Source: Antedon mediterranea
Taxonomy: Eukaryota; Echinodermata; Crinoidea; Comatulida; Antedonidae
Assembly: GCF_964355755.1 (NCBI RefSeq)
Contig: NC_092670.1
Location: forward strand, 29,749,795 to 29,813,794
Direction of reading: 5' to 3'
DNA length: 64,000 nt
Part shown: positions 1-13,100 of the stretch, piece by piece
How positions within the stretch are numbered: the stretch's first letter is position 1
Layout of the letters: every line of letters starts with the position of its first letter
Notes under the pieces: generated by a model
The model's input: the letters and a program-made list of their open reading frames with translations, nothing else
Told to the model about the DNA's origin: nothing
Databases searched by the model: none
Position numbers and translations under genes: made by a program

Positions 1-366
1 CTCGATTGGATAACGTGGTACGGCGGAACAGCACTAGTCCTCAGTTGTACGCACGCGCAACAGAGATCAAATTGATACGCCCTCATCTTTCAGTATTTTT
101 ATTCACGAGGAGGGATCTCCGAAGAGATACTTTTATATAATTATATAAACACAACAGGGAAAGAACATTAATTCTAAACCGTCCGGTGATATACTGAAAT
201 TTAATTAATTAATTTGAAACGATAAAGATGAGGAAATCTGTGAGAATGAGAAAAAGGAGACTCGAACTCGGACCGATATATATATATATAAACGGACTAA
301 AGGCAACAATATATTAAAACCCACAATGTTAGTTACTTTGCCAACACGTTTCATTATTGTTTTCAG
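1..366. other. Upstream intron or intergenic sequence
   Basis: No exon could be supported here. The 3' end of this stretch is the intron that ends in the acceptor at 365-366. It contains a short (TA)n run near 278-292. The exon carrying the first cysteine of the LDLa module must lie in or upstream of this stretch. Confidence 0.4.
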
Positions 367-2342
367 TGCGTCTCTGGAGAATGTCTGTCAAATCAGTTTG
401 TGTGCAACAAGCACAAAGATTGTACTGACGGCAGTGATGAGTTTGTAGATGTCTGCACCCCAGGTAATTTTTAATAGTTTACATTCAGATTTGAGTTATT
501 AAGTTAATAATAATGGGTTTCTTGGCAGATATACACAAAAAACATTAAATCTATTTTAAAAAAAACAACATACAAGAAAAATGTCGATTCTATGCTTTTT
601 CTAGTAATTAACTCGTTAACCTATTTACATTCTTGTAGCATTTTCTATTAAAAATATTTTTCCCGTGAAAAAATAATTTTTTGAAATGTTTTGTTGAATA
701 TGGCTTTGTAATGTCGCATAATAGATTTTCATTTTGACCAAAAATTCATTCTAGAAAATTTTAAGTTAAAGTGAAAAATTCAAATAATGAGTTATTGGTT
801 AAATTTAACCGTTTTTGTTGTTTATTCAAAGTCTGATTTTATTAACCTTTATTTTTCATGGTTTTTGGAAGAAAATACATCTTGAATTCTTATTAAATAA
901 TATTCAATTTAATAATCTAGAGCCAATTGTTGGAGAATGTCCAAATGTGCCAGCTGGTACAATAGGTCTTTGTGTACATGGATGTGGTACCGATGATGAC
1001 TGCCAAAATGAGAAAAGATGCTGCTTCAATGGTTGTGGAAAAGAGTGTGTTCATCCAATTTTCCCACCGGAACCTTTTGGTAAGTTTAAGCGCTTGGCCA
1101 TAAAATAGGAAAGGATATTTTCGTGAAACAAAACCAGGAATGTAATGTAATATTATGGGTTTGGAACATGGGTCATTATTATACCAACTAATAATACTAT
1201 ACTATACTATACTACTAAGACTATAATATTCTTCTCGATACGGTCTAACATCGCTAAATCATATTTAAATGTCAGTCGTGATTTGTTTATGAAATGCGAT
1301 TTATACAAAATTTAACTTCAGTTAAAGATGGTGAATGCCCTGTGCTGAGCGCACCTTATGGCGCACAAAGGTGTACAGATTTGTGTCTCGAAGATTCAGA
1401 TTGTCCAAATAAAGAAAAATGCTGCAGTAACGGATGTGGTAAAGTGTGCGCAGAACCATTCAATCAACCAACCAATGAGGTTGAAGAAATCAACACCGAC
1501 GAAATAGAAAAAGAGTTAGAACAAGTCAAAGATCAACTTTCTTCACTGGATACCCGTTTTGATTGGTTGGAAAGAACAGGTAAGTTCCCTTAGTAATTGA
1601 TTTTAAATATTTAAAAAAAAATGAATCAAACCTTGAGGCACCGTGTAAAATGCCGTGATTAGCTCCGGATTCAAACAGGACATCCAATTTCTATTGTTAT
1701 ATTATAAACCTGAATAACTGATTACTGTGTAGTCATTTTTATTTATTTTTATTTTAACTTTCACCACCAATAAACAAGTCCTGGAGACGTGACAAAAATA
1801 AAATTTTTCTGGTATATACCTATACACTAAAGTTTGCTTCCACATCATATTTACCGGATTGAATTACTACTGAATATAAAATGCGATTGGTAATCTAGTC
1901 TTAATTTTAATTAAAACGTTACTTTATTTTAGTCTCGGACGTTCTAGTTGAGCTCGGAATACTGCAAACTGAGATTACAGACCTTAAAAACCATGAGCAT
2001 TATGGAGCACCAGCTGCGCCGTACCATGCACCATACTATCCACCACCTGCTCCATATCACCCACCACCTGTTCGTTACCAAGCAACTACAACTAAAGTAC
2101 CTGAAACGCCCGAGCCCCCACAGAACGTTGTAAACGGTTACCCGACTAACACTGGTTCACGACCTGGTTATCAGTCATCACCTGAACATAACAGACCAAA
2201 CGTTAATGTTGGGCGACCTGTTAATACATATTCTAAAAGACCACACAGAAAAAGGATTGAGAAGAAAAAACAAGAAAAGGATGAGGAATTTAAAAGAACG
2301 ATATCGAGATGGGGACAGCTATTAAGATCGAACGATAACTAA
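367..2342 (+). CDS. 3' end of a secreted LDLa-WAP-WAP protein (partial gene, four exons)
   Basis: Exons are 367-463, 921-1079, 1322-1579 and 1933-2342, all with GT-AG borders. All three introns are phase 1, giving 307 codons and a TAA stop. Exon 1 carries the distal half of an LDL-receptor class A module (four cysteines and the Ca-binding DCTDGSDE motif); its first cysteine must be in an upstream exon. Exons 2 and 3 each encode a WAP four-disulfide core with all eight cysteines, including the CC pair and GCGKxC ending. Exon 3 then enters a probable coiled coil (EIEKELEQVKDQL) that continues into exon 4. After it come a Pro/Tyr/His-rich stretch (YYPPPAPYHPPPVRY) and a very basic Lys/Arg tail. 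WAP domains are usually protease inhibitors or antimicrobial modules of secreted proteins. The architecture is not one I can name, so function is not assigned. The N-terminus and signal peptide are off the window. Confidence 0.85.
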
Positions 2343-2864
2343 AACATTAATTAAATCTAAGCGATAACTCTAAATTCATGCAAAACTTATTGCATATTGT
2401 ATCAAGAATGGTATTAGTATGGTCTTTGTAATACCTCAATAAAATAACAAATTCTTTCTTAGGAATTGTGAATTGTATTATATATTTATAGTGTTTATAT
2501 TATGTTACCTGTACATCGAACTTCACCAGATCATTCGTCGAAAACTAGCAATGACTACCCGTGTGTTAAATGTCCATGTCCTTCATACTTTATTTTCTTA
2601 CCGGATAAACCTAATGCGAAATGTAGCAATCCCAGTATTTTTTTACAGCATGCAACACTGTGTAAGCAGGCAATACAGTACAGTACTCGTCCATGTCTCA
2701 AAAGGAATGTTTGTGGTGATTCTCCCACCATGTTCGTGGAGAGGGATGTTAGAAAGTTTCCTCTTCGTACACCACTGTTGGTTTGTGTATTTAAAATGGA
2801 AACTGAAACATTATATCTAAGAAGTTTTCCAAATGTTTTGCTTTCAAAAAAGTACAAATAGGAA
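2343..2864 (+). other. 3' UTR and downstream region of the WAP gene
   Basis: An AATAAA at 2438-2443, about 95 bases after the stop, is the likely polyadenylation signal. Beyond it, three open frames overlap on both strands (about 2473-2861). None resembles a known protein, and open frames on both strands at once suggest chance. No gene is called. Confidence 0.5.
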
Positions 2865-3650
2865 CTAGAATTTAATTCGTCACTTTAACGAATTATAGGT
2901 GATCATTTTTATCATTTTAATGAAATTAAAATTTTTTAAACATGCATCTACGTTAACATGCGATCGTACAAAGTTGATGTATGCATATATGCTTATAGTG
3001 CTGAGTTGTAACTATTATGTGTCCTATATAATATGTACAGTATACTGTATATCCATATACCGTGTAGCATAGGTGAAATTACAGGACCCACATCATGTTC
3101 TAATTTTTTGGTATGATTTTTTCAAAATAAACTTGAAGATCACAATTTCGAAAGACAATGAAATTGAGCAAAAAATGATTTTGAAGAAAAATTAGGTACG
3201 TAGAAGCGCACTGCGCGCTCTTTGAAATTTGTATAATTGGGGGTCAGTGTGCATTCTGAATTATTTTCAATTTAAAAATTCCATATTTTTCACCATTTTC
3301 AGCACTTTTATGCAATTAATGTGCGCATTTTTAACCTGCTTGATATCGTTATTTTAAATCGGAACGGAGTAAAATTTGGTGAATGTACTAAGGTTGGTGA
3401 GTAGAATGCGATTTGTACAAAAAATTCGTATTTTTTACGCTTTTTAAGAACCGCGCGCGCAAAAGTGTTTTTGCGCAGTAATTTTTTGAAACACGCAAAT
3501 GGCCCAATTCATGCTCTAAATTGATCAAAACTAAATTTTATTTGCTAATATTTTTACCCTTGACCTGAAGTTTACGTATAGTGAATTTTATTGATTTGTG
3601 ACAAAGAGTTATGGAAATATGATTGATGTGATTTCACAAAATGGCGTATA
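2865..3650 (-). mobile_element. Helitron-like element, family A, 5'-truncated copy
   Basis: On the minus strand the element ends in a short hairpin (AATTCGTTA / TGACGAATT), then CTAG (2865-2868), then host T. This is the canonical Helitron 3' terminus (hairpin, CTRR, insertion before T). Inside the hairpin lies AAATGATCACCT, the family A subterminal repeat. The interior is homologous, in opposite orientation, to the 3' half of the element at 11564-13086, up to about 3650. The 5' hairpin seen in the full copy is not found, so the copy looks truncated. No Rep/helicase coding is present. The left boundary is precise and the right one approximate. Confidence 0.7.
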
Positions 3651-4147
3651 AATTGGTCAGAACAATCTCTCATTTCAATCTGAATCCGATTCAGCTTTTG
3701 CTGACCGATTGATTTATCCAAGTTAAGACGGCTAACAAAGAAGTGAATGAACATTTTGATCAGCTTAACCGACTGACCGTACATATACAAAATGAAATGC
3801 ATAGAAAAAATCATTTTGTTACTGCATTTTATTTTAAAAATCCCTTAAAATTCATCAACATCTCTGCATTTCATTTATATCATAAGCGACATTACAAGTC
3901 TTGATGCCATTCTGAAACATAAATTATATCCAATACATGTAGGCCTAAATGACGCAGCAATATTGGTTTATCTACCCGTACTGAATTATTGTAAGTGAAC
4001 ACAGATGACGATACAATCAGCCAAAAATGCAGCTTTATCTCTTGGGGTCTCTTTTCAGTTACTCCATGTAACAGCAGAAGAGAAAATCTGTACAATTACA
4101 GCCTGTGCTCAAACTTTTACCAAAATCAAGTTAACAAGTAAATGATT
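3651..4147. other. 3' flank of CLP1
   Basis: No coding sequence is supported. The stretch holds the CLP1 3' UTR on the minus strand, with an AATAAA on that strand at 3828-3833, about 315 bases beyond the stop. It lies between convergently transcribed genes. Confidence 0.35.
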
Positions 4148-7100
4148 TCACTTTATGTCCATAAAACGGACATCACTTAGCAATAAGTAACGCTGAGGTA
4201 AAGGTCTTGGTGCCGGAGACAGTACTGTAAATGTACCTCTTTCAATATCAACATTTGTTCTACAAAAAAAAATGTAAACATTCCTATAACCAATAAATGA
4301 CTGGTAAAGTCATAATTTCTGTTGCTGGAACTATATTTCAGTAATATTCAATTTATTTTCATAAGACCCATCATTGTGAAATAATATTACAGTGTTTTTT
4401 TTTTTTTTTTAATTAGGATGCACTTATGCTGGAGAAACATAAATAAGCCCAGATGGCTTTAAGGCTAGTTCCACCAGAAAAAAAATAATTCAAAAAGTAT
4501 ATATAATAAATGTTTCAAAAGTAGTCAATAAATAAATAAATGAAAATAAAATATGAATAAATAAATAAGAATAAAGAAAAAATAATAAAAAATTTAAGCT
4601 ACATACACAAGCACAAGAAGACACAGGAAAAAAACATGTGACGAACGAGGACAGAAGGGACGAAGACGCTGGACAAGAGTTAAAAAACTGGGTTAGAGGA
4701 TAACGACTGAATTCTTAGGGGAGATCGATTGAATACTTTGATACCAACGATGATTTGTAGCAAAACTTGAAAGATTCGAAAGAGCGGTTAGTTAGGGAGG
4801 TGTGAAAAGAATTCCATAAAATAGGGCCAGTGGATTTAATTGAGTTTCTTGCTGTTAGTACGGGTTATTATGTCTTCCAGCTCGATATTTGTGCCAAAAT
4901 AGATTTTTTTAGCTAACTTTGTTATTCTTGAGATGCTGAATCCAAAAAAGTTAGGTGCCATTTTTTTCGACCACTCCTTCAGCCGACATTTTGTATTTCA
5001 AAATGGCCGACGTTCCACACTAAACTTGGTCATCCATGGTATCATTGGAAAGGGAATGTAATACCAATTATTTTATTCCATTACACCCATATCAATAAAC
5101 GCATTGTTACATAGTTATTGCGAAATAAAACAAATCATGTGACCAATAAAGGTCAAAAGGTCAAAATGAAATTTCACCAAAATACTGTACTGTTTGGTAT
5201 CGGATAGAATTTTTTATTCTGAATATAGTTTTACTAATATCTATTCTATTTTACTTTGTTTATCGTCATAATTTTCCAATTATGTAAATAAATTGTTTTT
5301 AAATGTTCCTTGTGTTTTATCATGCTAATTACTTTCTTATTTACATACAACCTGTCCTATTGGTATATAAGTAGTTTAGGCGTTGTTTTCTGTTCTTCTT
5401 CTGATGAGAATAGTTTCTCGAAACATGCCACTTTTTAAGGCAGTTTGCCTATTCATTAAATCGCTATACTCATTTTAACAAAAAAAAAGTAGTCTCCTTC
5501 ATTTTAAAATAAATACGGTTTTTCTTATTGGTTTTACAATTTATTCAAATGTTTGTTTGATTTTCATTCTACTTTGTTATTGTTCATTTATATGTTTTAT
5601 AGTATGTTATATATTATCTTAATACTAAATAAGTACCGTACGGTACTGGATTACACTTAACTTCAATGTCAAGTTTCCGAGTTATTTAATTTAAAATCAA
5701 AATAACTATAGTCCGTGAACAAAGGTGAAATAAACTGTTGTCAAATCACATCTTTGTTTTGTTTCGTTGGATAGCTTTTTAAATTCTGAATCTATTTTAT
5801 TTTTAGTAGTTTACATTTCTGTTTTTCGTAAAAAGAAAAAATTCTACGGGTCATGGTATCATTTGCGTAGCGTTCAAAATCATTTGTATTTTTGTCAAAG
5901 CGGGTACCACACAATATAAAGCCATCTGTGCACAATGCCAATGTTAATTGGCACGCCTTTCTCTTTGAACGTCAGATGAAGTGCAGCAAACAGAATGTTT
6001 GCATTTGATATTATTATACAGTGAAAAAATCTTAAGAATTTAAAACAAAAATTAAGATCAATTAGTTTTCCTCAAATAAAGTTTACATGAAATAAAGAAA
6101 AGTCAGTTTCCTACTGCTGCCTTTACAAACTACCAATCGATATTGTAAAGAAACAAATTACGGTGTTTTTAACATCTAAAGGTTCCCTTTGATTTTTACG
6201 TATGGTTTGTGATTATCGCAATATAAATCCTAACTATACGTTGTTATTATTAAAAGTCATATAGAATAATTAATCAAACTATACTTGTTTGTGGTAACTT
6301 AACTTTAAGAACTTATCGGAAAGAAGGGAAACAAAATCCGCTTTCCAGCAATAATATTCAAATTAGTTTGAGAAAAACGAAATCTTTTAACTATAGACAC
6401 TTTATAAATATGTACTGTATGTAACGATTTCAGTTATTGAATTCCCTTTTATAAATTTGTATTTTAATTTTGTTACTTTTACTGCATTTCTCAGTTATAT
6501 TTATCAAAAATGCAAAATGCAGTGAGTTTTTTTTTAAAGAGTGAAGTGCGACCACACACCGGTAGGAGATGGAATCGGCCTTTCAGTCATCGGTGCGTTT
6601 TCAATTATTATTATTATTTTATTGTTCTTGGGCATGATCCTATTGTATCCGTTTGTTGTTACTATTTGTATTCTTATGAGTATGAGCATATGCCACCGAT
6701 TTAATTTATATTCAATAAAATTATGTTATCATCTGACTACTTATACATAGTGTAGATGAGCTGTTTTCTATCCTGCCTTTATGGTCACACAAATATCCAA
6801 TATATATAATATAAGAATGTGTACATAAATTAATTTAAATAAGCAACAACTTTTTTATCGATTTACTTTATATATATAGGCCTAGGCTTACAACATTCAA
6901 CCATGTTATTGGCAGAAAACCATGTTTGAAAAAAACAACATAGATGCCACTGCACTGGATATAGTTATAAATAAAAAAAAATTAACTAGCAGAATTAAGA
7001 CAAATCTAAATTACTTTCCAAAGTTACGTTTCTGTTTCTGCTGTAGTAGTTGTATGAACTTGGTCAAATAAAAGGTACTAAAATCAATTACTTTACCTCC

Positions 7101-10100
7101 AAATCATGTTTGCGTCGCAACTAATTTACCTGCAAAGCAATGGTTGTTTGATCTTGTTTTTTACTTGCAATGCAAACACCGGGCATATCGAGGATCTTGA
7201 TAGTTAAACTTAACTTATACTACAGTAGTTTCACACACTGAAATTGTTATTATAACCAGATAAATGTTACCAACATTTGAATGAATTTTAAAACCAATAG
7301 GAAAAACCGTTGTTATCTTAATACGAAGGAGACCTTTTTTATTGTACATTTAAAAATTTATTTACATAATTGGAAAATTATGACAATAAATAAAGGAAAA
7401 TTAAATAGATATTAGTAAAACTGTATTCAGAATAAAAAAAGCTATCCTACGATACCAAACAGTAAAGTATTTGAGAAAATTAAAATGTTGACCTTTTTGG
7501 TCACGTGACTTGTTTTATTGTTAAATAACTATGTAACTATGCATTTTTTGATATGGATGTAATGGGATAAAATGATCAGTATAATATTCCCTTTCCGATG
7601 ATACCATGGATGACAATGTTCAGTGTGGAATGTCGGCCATTTTGAAATACAAAATGGCGGCTGAAGGAGTGGTCGAAAAAAATGGCACCTAACTTTTTTG
7701 AATTCAGCAACTCAAGAATAACAAAGTTAGCCAATAAAATGTATTTTGGCACTAATATCGAGCTGGAGCTAGTTTTCCTTACTTATGTGACTGTACTATG
7801 TGGAATGGTTATTGATTGGGATATATTTATTAGAGTTGCAGGTGTTATAATTGTGAACTTCGTTGTTTTTTGTAAAAAATCGGTTAAATGTGATAGGAAG
7901 TCTCTGATTACTAAATTTGTGCATGAACAAAGCAGTCTGTAATTTATTTATGTCGAAGATGTTAAGAGTTTTTACTTTGTAGAAAAGGGGTTTGGAATGA
8001 GTGAGGTGTTGGGAATGGGTACAGATGTGGATCGCCTTTTTTTGTAGTTTAAAAAGTTTGTCAAGTCTTGTTTTTTCTGTGCTAGTCCATGGATAAAGTG
8101 TTTGGTGTTTAGGATGTGTGACAGCCCAAGCAATTTTGCAATTATTAAGATGTGGCAGGATAAGGGTATTATAAAGGGAAAGTAAATGTTTTGTGGGAAA
8201 GTGAATTTGAGTTTGTTTATTCTACCTATAGATCGAGAGATTGTGTTGGAAATTGTATTAATGTGACGCTTCCAGTTCAGTTTGTTGTCAATTGTCACTC
8301 CAAGGAATTGAGTATGATCAACTTGTTTGATTAAAACATCGTCTATGAATATTTCGATGGGGTTTTCTTTAGATTTTTTACTATTTGAGAAGTGAATAAA
8401 GTTAGTTTTATAAAGTTTAATGAGAGTTTGTTAGTTTTGAACCAGTTTGAGACGTGGTGAATTTCGGAATTAAAAGTTGAAATTAATTGGTTAAGGTCGG
8501 GATGAGAGAGGAAAATATTGGAATCGTCGGCAAAAAGAACATAAGAAAAAGAACTTGAGGCTTGTTGGATATCATTGATGTAAATGAGGAAAAGGAGAGG
8601 TCCGACTATAGATCCTTGGGGGACGCCACAAGTCATAGGAAGGCAGCACAAGGAGTGAGAATTAAAGGATGTGATTTGGGTTCGGTTTTGGAGGTAGTCA
8701 GAGAGTAGAGAGTAGAGAGTAGGGAGTCCCACGAAAACCATAGTGATAAAGTTTAGATAGTAAGATGGAATGATCAATTGTGTCGAAGGCTTTAGAAAGG
8801 TCAAGGAATAAGCCGATTGTGTGATGATGTTCAGAGAGGGCAGAGGAGATTTTGTTAAAGATATCGAGAACGGCAAGATCAGTGGAGTAGTTTGGTCTGA
8901 AGCCATATTGGTTGTCTTGAAGAATATTGTGATAAGAAAACAAGTTAAAAAGTCTATTATATATAAGACGTTTGATTATTTTTGAAAAACACGATAGTAG
9001 AGAGATGGGATGATAGTTTGCAAAAGAGTGAGGGTTTCCTTTTTTATAAATTGGGATAATTTTAAAAGTTTTTAAGGCTGTAGGGAATTTTCCGGTAGAC
9101 AAGCACAGATTGAAGATGTTTGTTAACGGTTCCGAAATTAGAGGTACAATGTCTTTAACTACTTTTGGAGAAATATCGTCAAGGCCCGAACTTTTACCGT
9201 TTTTGAATTTTGAGGTTATGTCAATAATTTCTTTTTTAGAAGTAGGAGCGAAAAAAATTGAGTTTTTATTAGGGTCTTTTAGAAAATCAGAATGGCTCCT
9301 GGAAGATGATTGAATGTTTGAGGCATACGTAGGACCTATTTCTGCAAAGTATCGGTTAAAATTGGTAGCAATATCTACGGGGTCGGTGATTTTTTAGTCA
9401 TTGTTATTAAAGAACTTAGGTATAATTTTAGTTGTGTTTTTGCCAAGTGCGTTGTTGATTGTTTGCCATGTTTTTTTAATGTTGTCTTTGTAGCTGTTAA
9501 ATTTGTTTGAGAAGTGTTGTTTACGTGATATTTTTTGTTAGTTTATTTCTATAGTCTATGTACTTTGTTTTGTTCTTTGAGATTGGTAATTTTAAATATT
9601 TTTTGTACAATTTGTATATATGAAAATATTGTAAACATTTAGATTGCAACCTCTAGTGTTTGTTTGTTTTCATAGAAACTATATGTTAATTGTAGTGGCC
9701 TCTATGTCTTTCCCACAAAAGACGGAACAAGAATAACTCTGGCAGTAAAAGTGTAAAACTTTATCTTTTTAAATAAATATTTTAAATTGAAATTGAATTT
9801 CAATTTGACTTACATGCATATGAATCCTACTACATTGGCAGTGACCAAGTCATCTTCACGAGATTTTGCTGAGCTTAAACTAAGAATGTGATGTACTAAA
9901 TTTTTATCTGTAAAGAAAAAAACAAAATTCAGCACCATCTTATTGTTCAAGATATCCTTTACTCAAGGCATCAGTGAATCAATGTCGACGGCTAGGACAT
10001 TAAAAAAGGCGTTGTTCTGACTTCGTTGAATAGAACAGTTAATAGACGTTACACACTACAGGTTGGTTTTGAAATGCGCAAGTCACCATCCTGGTTCTTT

Positions 10101-13100
10101 TTACCCAATTTTATAAATAGCTACCATGTAATAGCACTATCAAATAGAACTTTACCATGCAATAGAACAAATACTGAACTTCATATAATTCAAAATGAAC
10201 CAATAAAATGTGTTAGCCTATATACAATGCTATTCAATATTGTCTATTAATCAGAATACCAAACTTACTTGGCTGGACTGGTACAAGCTTTGTCTGGTTG
10301 TCTTCTGGCGTCATACCAATTGGAAGACAAGAGTTTGGTACAGCTGGTGCTAGAAGAATAAACCGAATTATCATTTTTACACATGTAGTTTTAGAGAGAG
10401 AAATGTCCTCAAAAACTTGCGTTATTTAAATGTGCATTTATTTAAACCGTATGACAGTACAGTCAATTCTACAGACTGAAACCAAACTGTCTGGAGATTG
10501 TAAACAGATTGTCAGACAATTTTTAGCTACCACACTGAGCATCCAGTTTTTGGGGCGAATTGAGTTTAAAAAGTATAAAAAAAAACAAAACAAACACCAC
10601 AATGAATGCAAATCACAAAAATATGCACTTCAATTTCCTCATTTTAAGACTTTAATGCAACACTATTTAGTATAAACAATTCCATACCTCCTATCTTATA
10701 TATTTCAACTGAACCAAAATCCACATCAAAAGAATGAGGATAAAAACAATTTCTGAATCCATAGAAGTATTCCCTCACTCGGTCATCCCTAGTTGTTCTA
10801 CGGAATGTTTGTGATCTGTCCACAGTCTGCCATACAATATTAATTGTATACAAATAAATGTATTTATTTATTCAGCAATCAAATAGAAATTCTGAATTCA
10901 GTCAAATTAATATTATACAATTACAATATAAAATGATCATTAATTCATAAGGTTTATAATTAACATTTCTTGGGTGTTTTTATTGTTTAAAAATAAGAGG
11001 ATTTAAGAGGATAAATAAAAAGGATAAAATATTTTTATAAAGTGGTCACTACAGTTTTTAACATGAGTCATATTGCACTCATTGTCTCATTTTCATACAC
11101 TGTACTAATTAACTTACCCCTCCTGATTTAGGTTGAAGCACCACCTTTACAAAAGATGGCATGTCTCTTACTAATTCATTGTATAATCTTTCTTGATCAA
11201 GTACAACAATTACATCAACTAAAATAAGAATGTTTTAATTATAAATAACATAACAATTATTATATTATTATTACCCGATTTTAAATATAATTAGTGTTGG
11301 ACTAAGAGACTAGAGGTTTCTGGCCTTATAAATTTAAGGAGAGTGTCATGGATATAGGTTCTAAGTGTTACAGTACTATGAACATTCAGAAACCTGGGAT
11401 AACACTACCACTTGTAAGATTTAATTTTGAACTATTGATTACCTTCAAATGCTTGTGCTGCATGAGTGATGCATTTATATCCATCACCTTTGACCCAACC
11501 ACATGTATTGATAACACAGCCACTTGTAGAAGCTATGTATAACAAAACAAAAACATCCAGTAATCTTTTTAGGTGATCATTTAGAATAAAATGATCACCT
11601 ATTGTAATTGTATCAAATTTTTATTGTTATTGTTTCTGGGCACTATTTTGTGTAACAATTATCTCAAAAAGTTTAATGTCAATGATTACCAAAATTTCAC
11701 AATATCTTTCAAATAATATAACTTAATCCTAATAAGCTTTTCAGCGTGATCACTCATCCGTGACGTCATTTATACGCCATTTTGTCACATTTCCATAATT
11801 CATTATCACATATTAATGAAATTTCACTACACGTAAACTTCAGGTCAAGGGTAAAAATATTAGCAAATAAAAACGCATACGTACATAGGGTCATGCGCGT
11901 GAAATCGCGCTTTAAAAATTTAAAAAGTTCAAAATTAAATTTTTATCAATTTAGAGCACGAATTAGGCCATTTGTTTCAAAAAATTACTGCGCAAAAAAT
12001 AATTTTTGCGCGCGCGATACTTAAAAAGCGTAAAAATACGATTTTTTTTACAAATCGCATTCTACTCACCATCCTTAGTACATTCACCAAATTTGAGTCA
12101 GTCCCGACTTAAAATAACGCTATACGATTAATTAATTGCACCAAAGTGCTGAAAATGCTGAAAAATAAGGCATTTTTAAAATGAAAATAATTCTCCAGAA
12201 TGCACGATGACCCCCAATTTTTTTAACTTATTCTGGAAGCCATTGAATTGTAGATATGAATACATGTTGTGTAAAAAAAAATGTTGTGACGTCATCAAAT
12301 GGCCACTTGAATTTAAAATTAAGTTTTTTTTCTATTGCGTCATATTTTATCATATTCAATAGAACGCAACTCTGTTATTTTTTACCCGATTTTTGCTCAA
12401 ATTTTAGTATGTGATTGCTCAATTAATTGACTTTCTCATGACTGGCCACTATTTTTATTTTGATGACGTCATCACGCGTATAAACTTGAATAACGTATGT
12501 CGTGTAATTTCACCTTCGCCGTAAATTTGAATATCATACAGCTCTTCAGAATTGAAGGTTACCTTGATGATTATAATTTATTATGAAAGCTGATGAAATG
12601 TAGATATGAATTCGTATAAAAATCAGGCCTATCGGATGTTGTGAATTTAACATATGGCCAGTTGAAGTTAAAAAGTAGTTTTTTCATCTTTTTCGTCACA
12701 GTTATACAAATTTCAAAGAGCGCGCATAGCGCTTCTACGTGCCAAATTTTCTTCCAATTCTTATATTTATTTGCTCAATTCATTATCTTTCTAAATTGTC
12801 ATCTTCCGAGTTTATTTTGATAATTCCATCATACCAAAAAATTAGAACATGATGTGCCCCGTAATTTCACCTATGCTACACTGTATATAGATATACAGTA
12901 TATACTGTACATATTATATATGACACATAATAGGTACAACTCAGCACTATAAGCATGCATCATGTCATAGGATGGCGTACGATCGTATGCTAACGTACAC
13001 GCATGTTTGCAAAATTTAATTTCATTAAAATGATAAAAATGATCACCTATAATTCGTCAAAGTGACGAATTATTATTAAATTCTAGTTATTTTTAGATTT

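Noticed and set aside
2473-2861. Overlapping frames of 100-119 codons on both strands after the WAP gene
   Set aside because: Three frames overlap on both strands, none has a recognisable motif, and the stretch lies just past the polyadenylation signal.
7682-7942. 86-codon plus-strand frame beginning [12 protein letters not shown]
   Set aside because: It spans the end of the inverted-repeat element and antisense LINE sequence.
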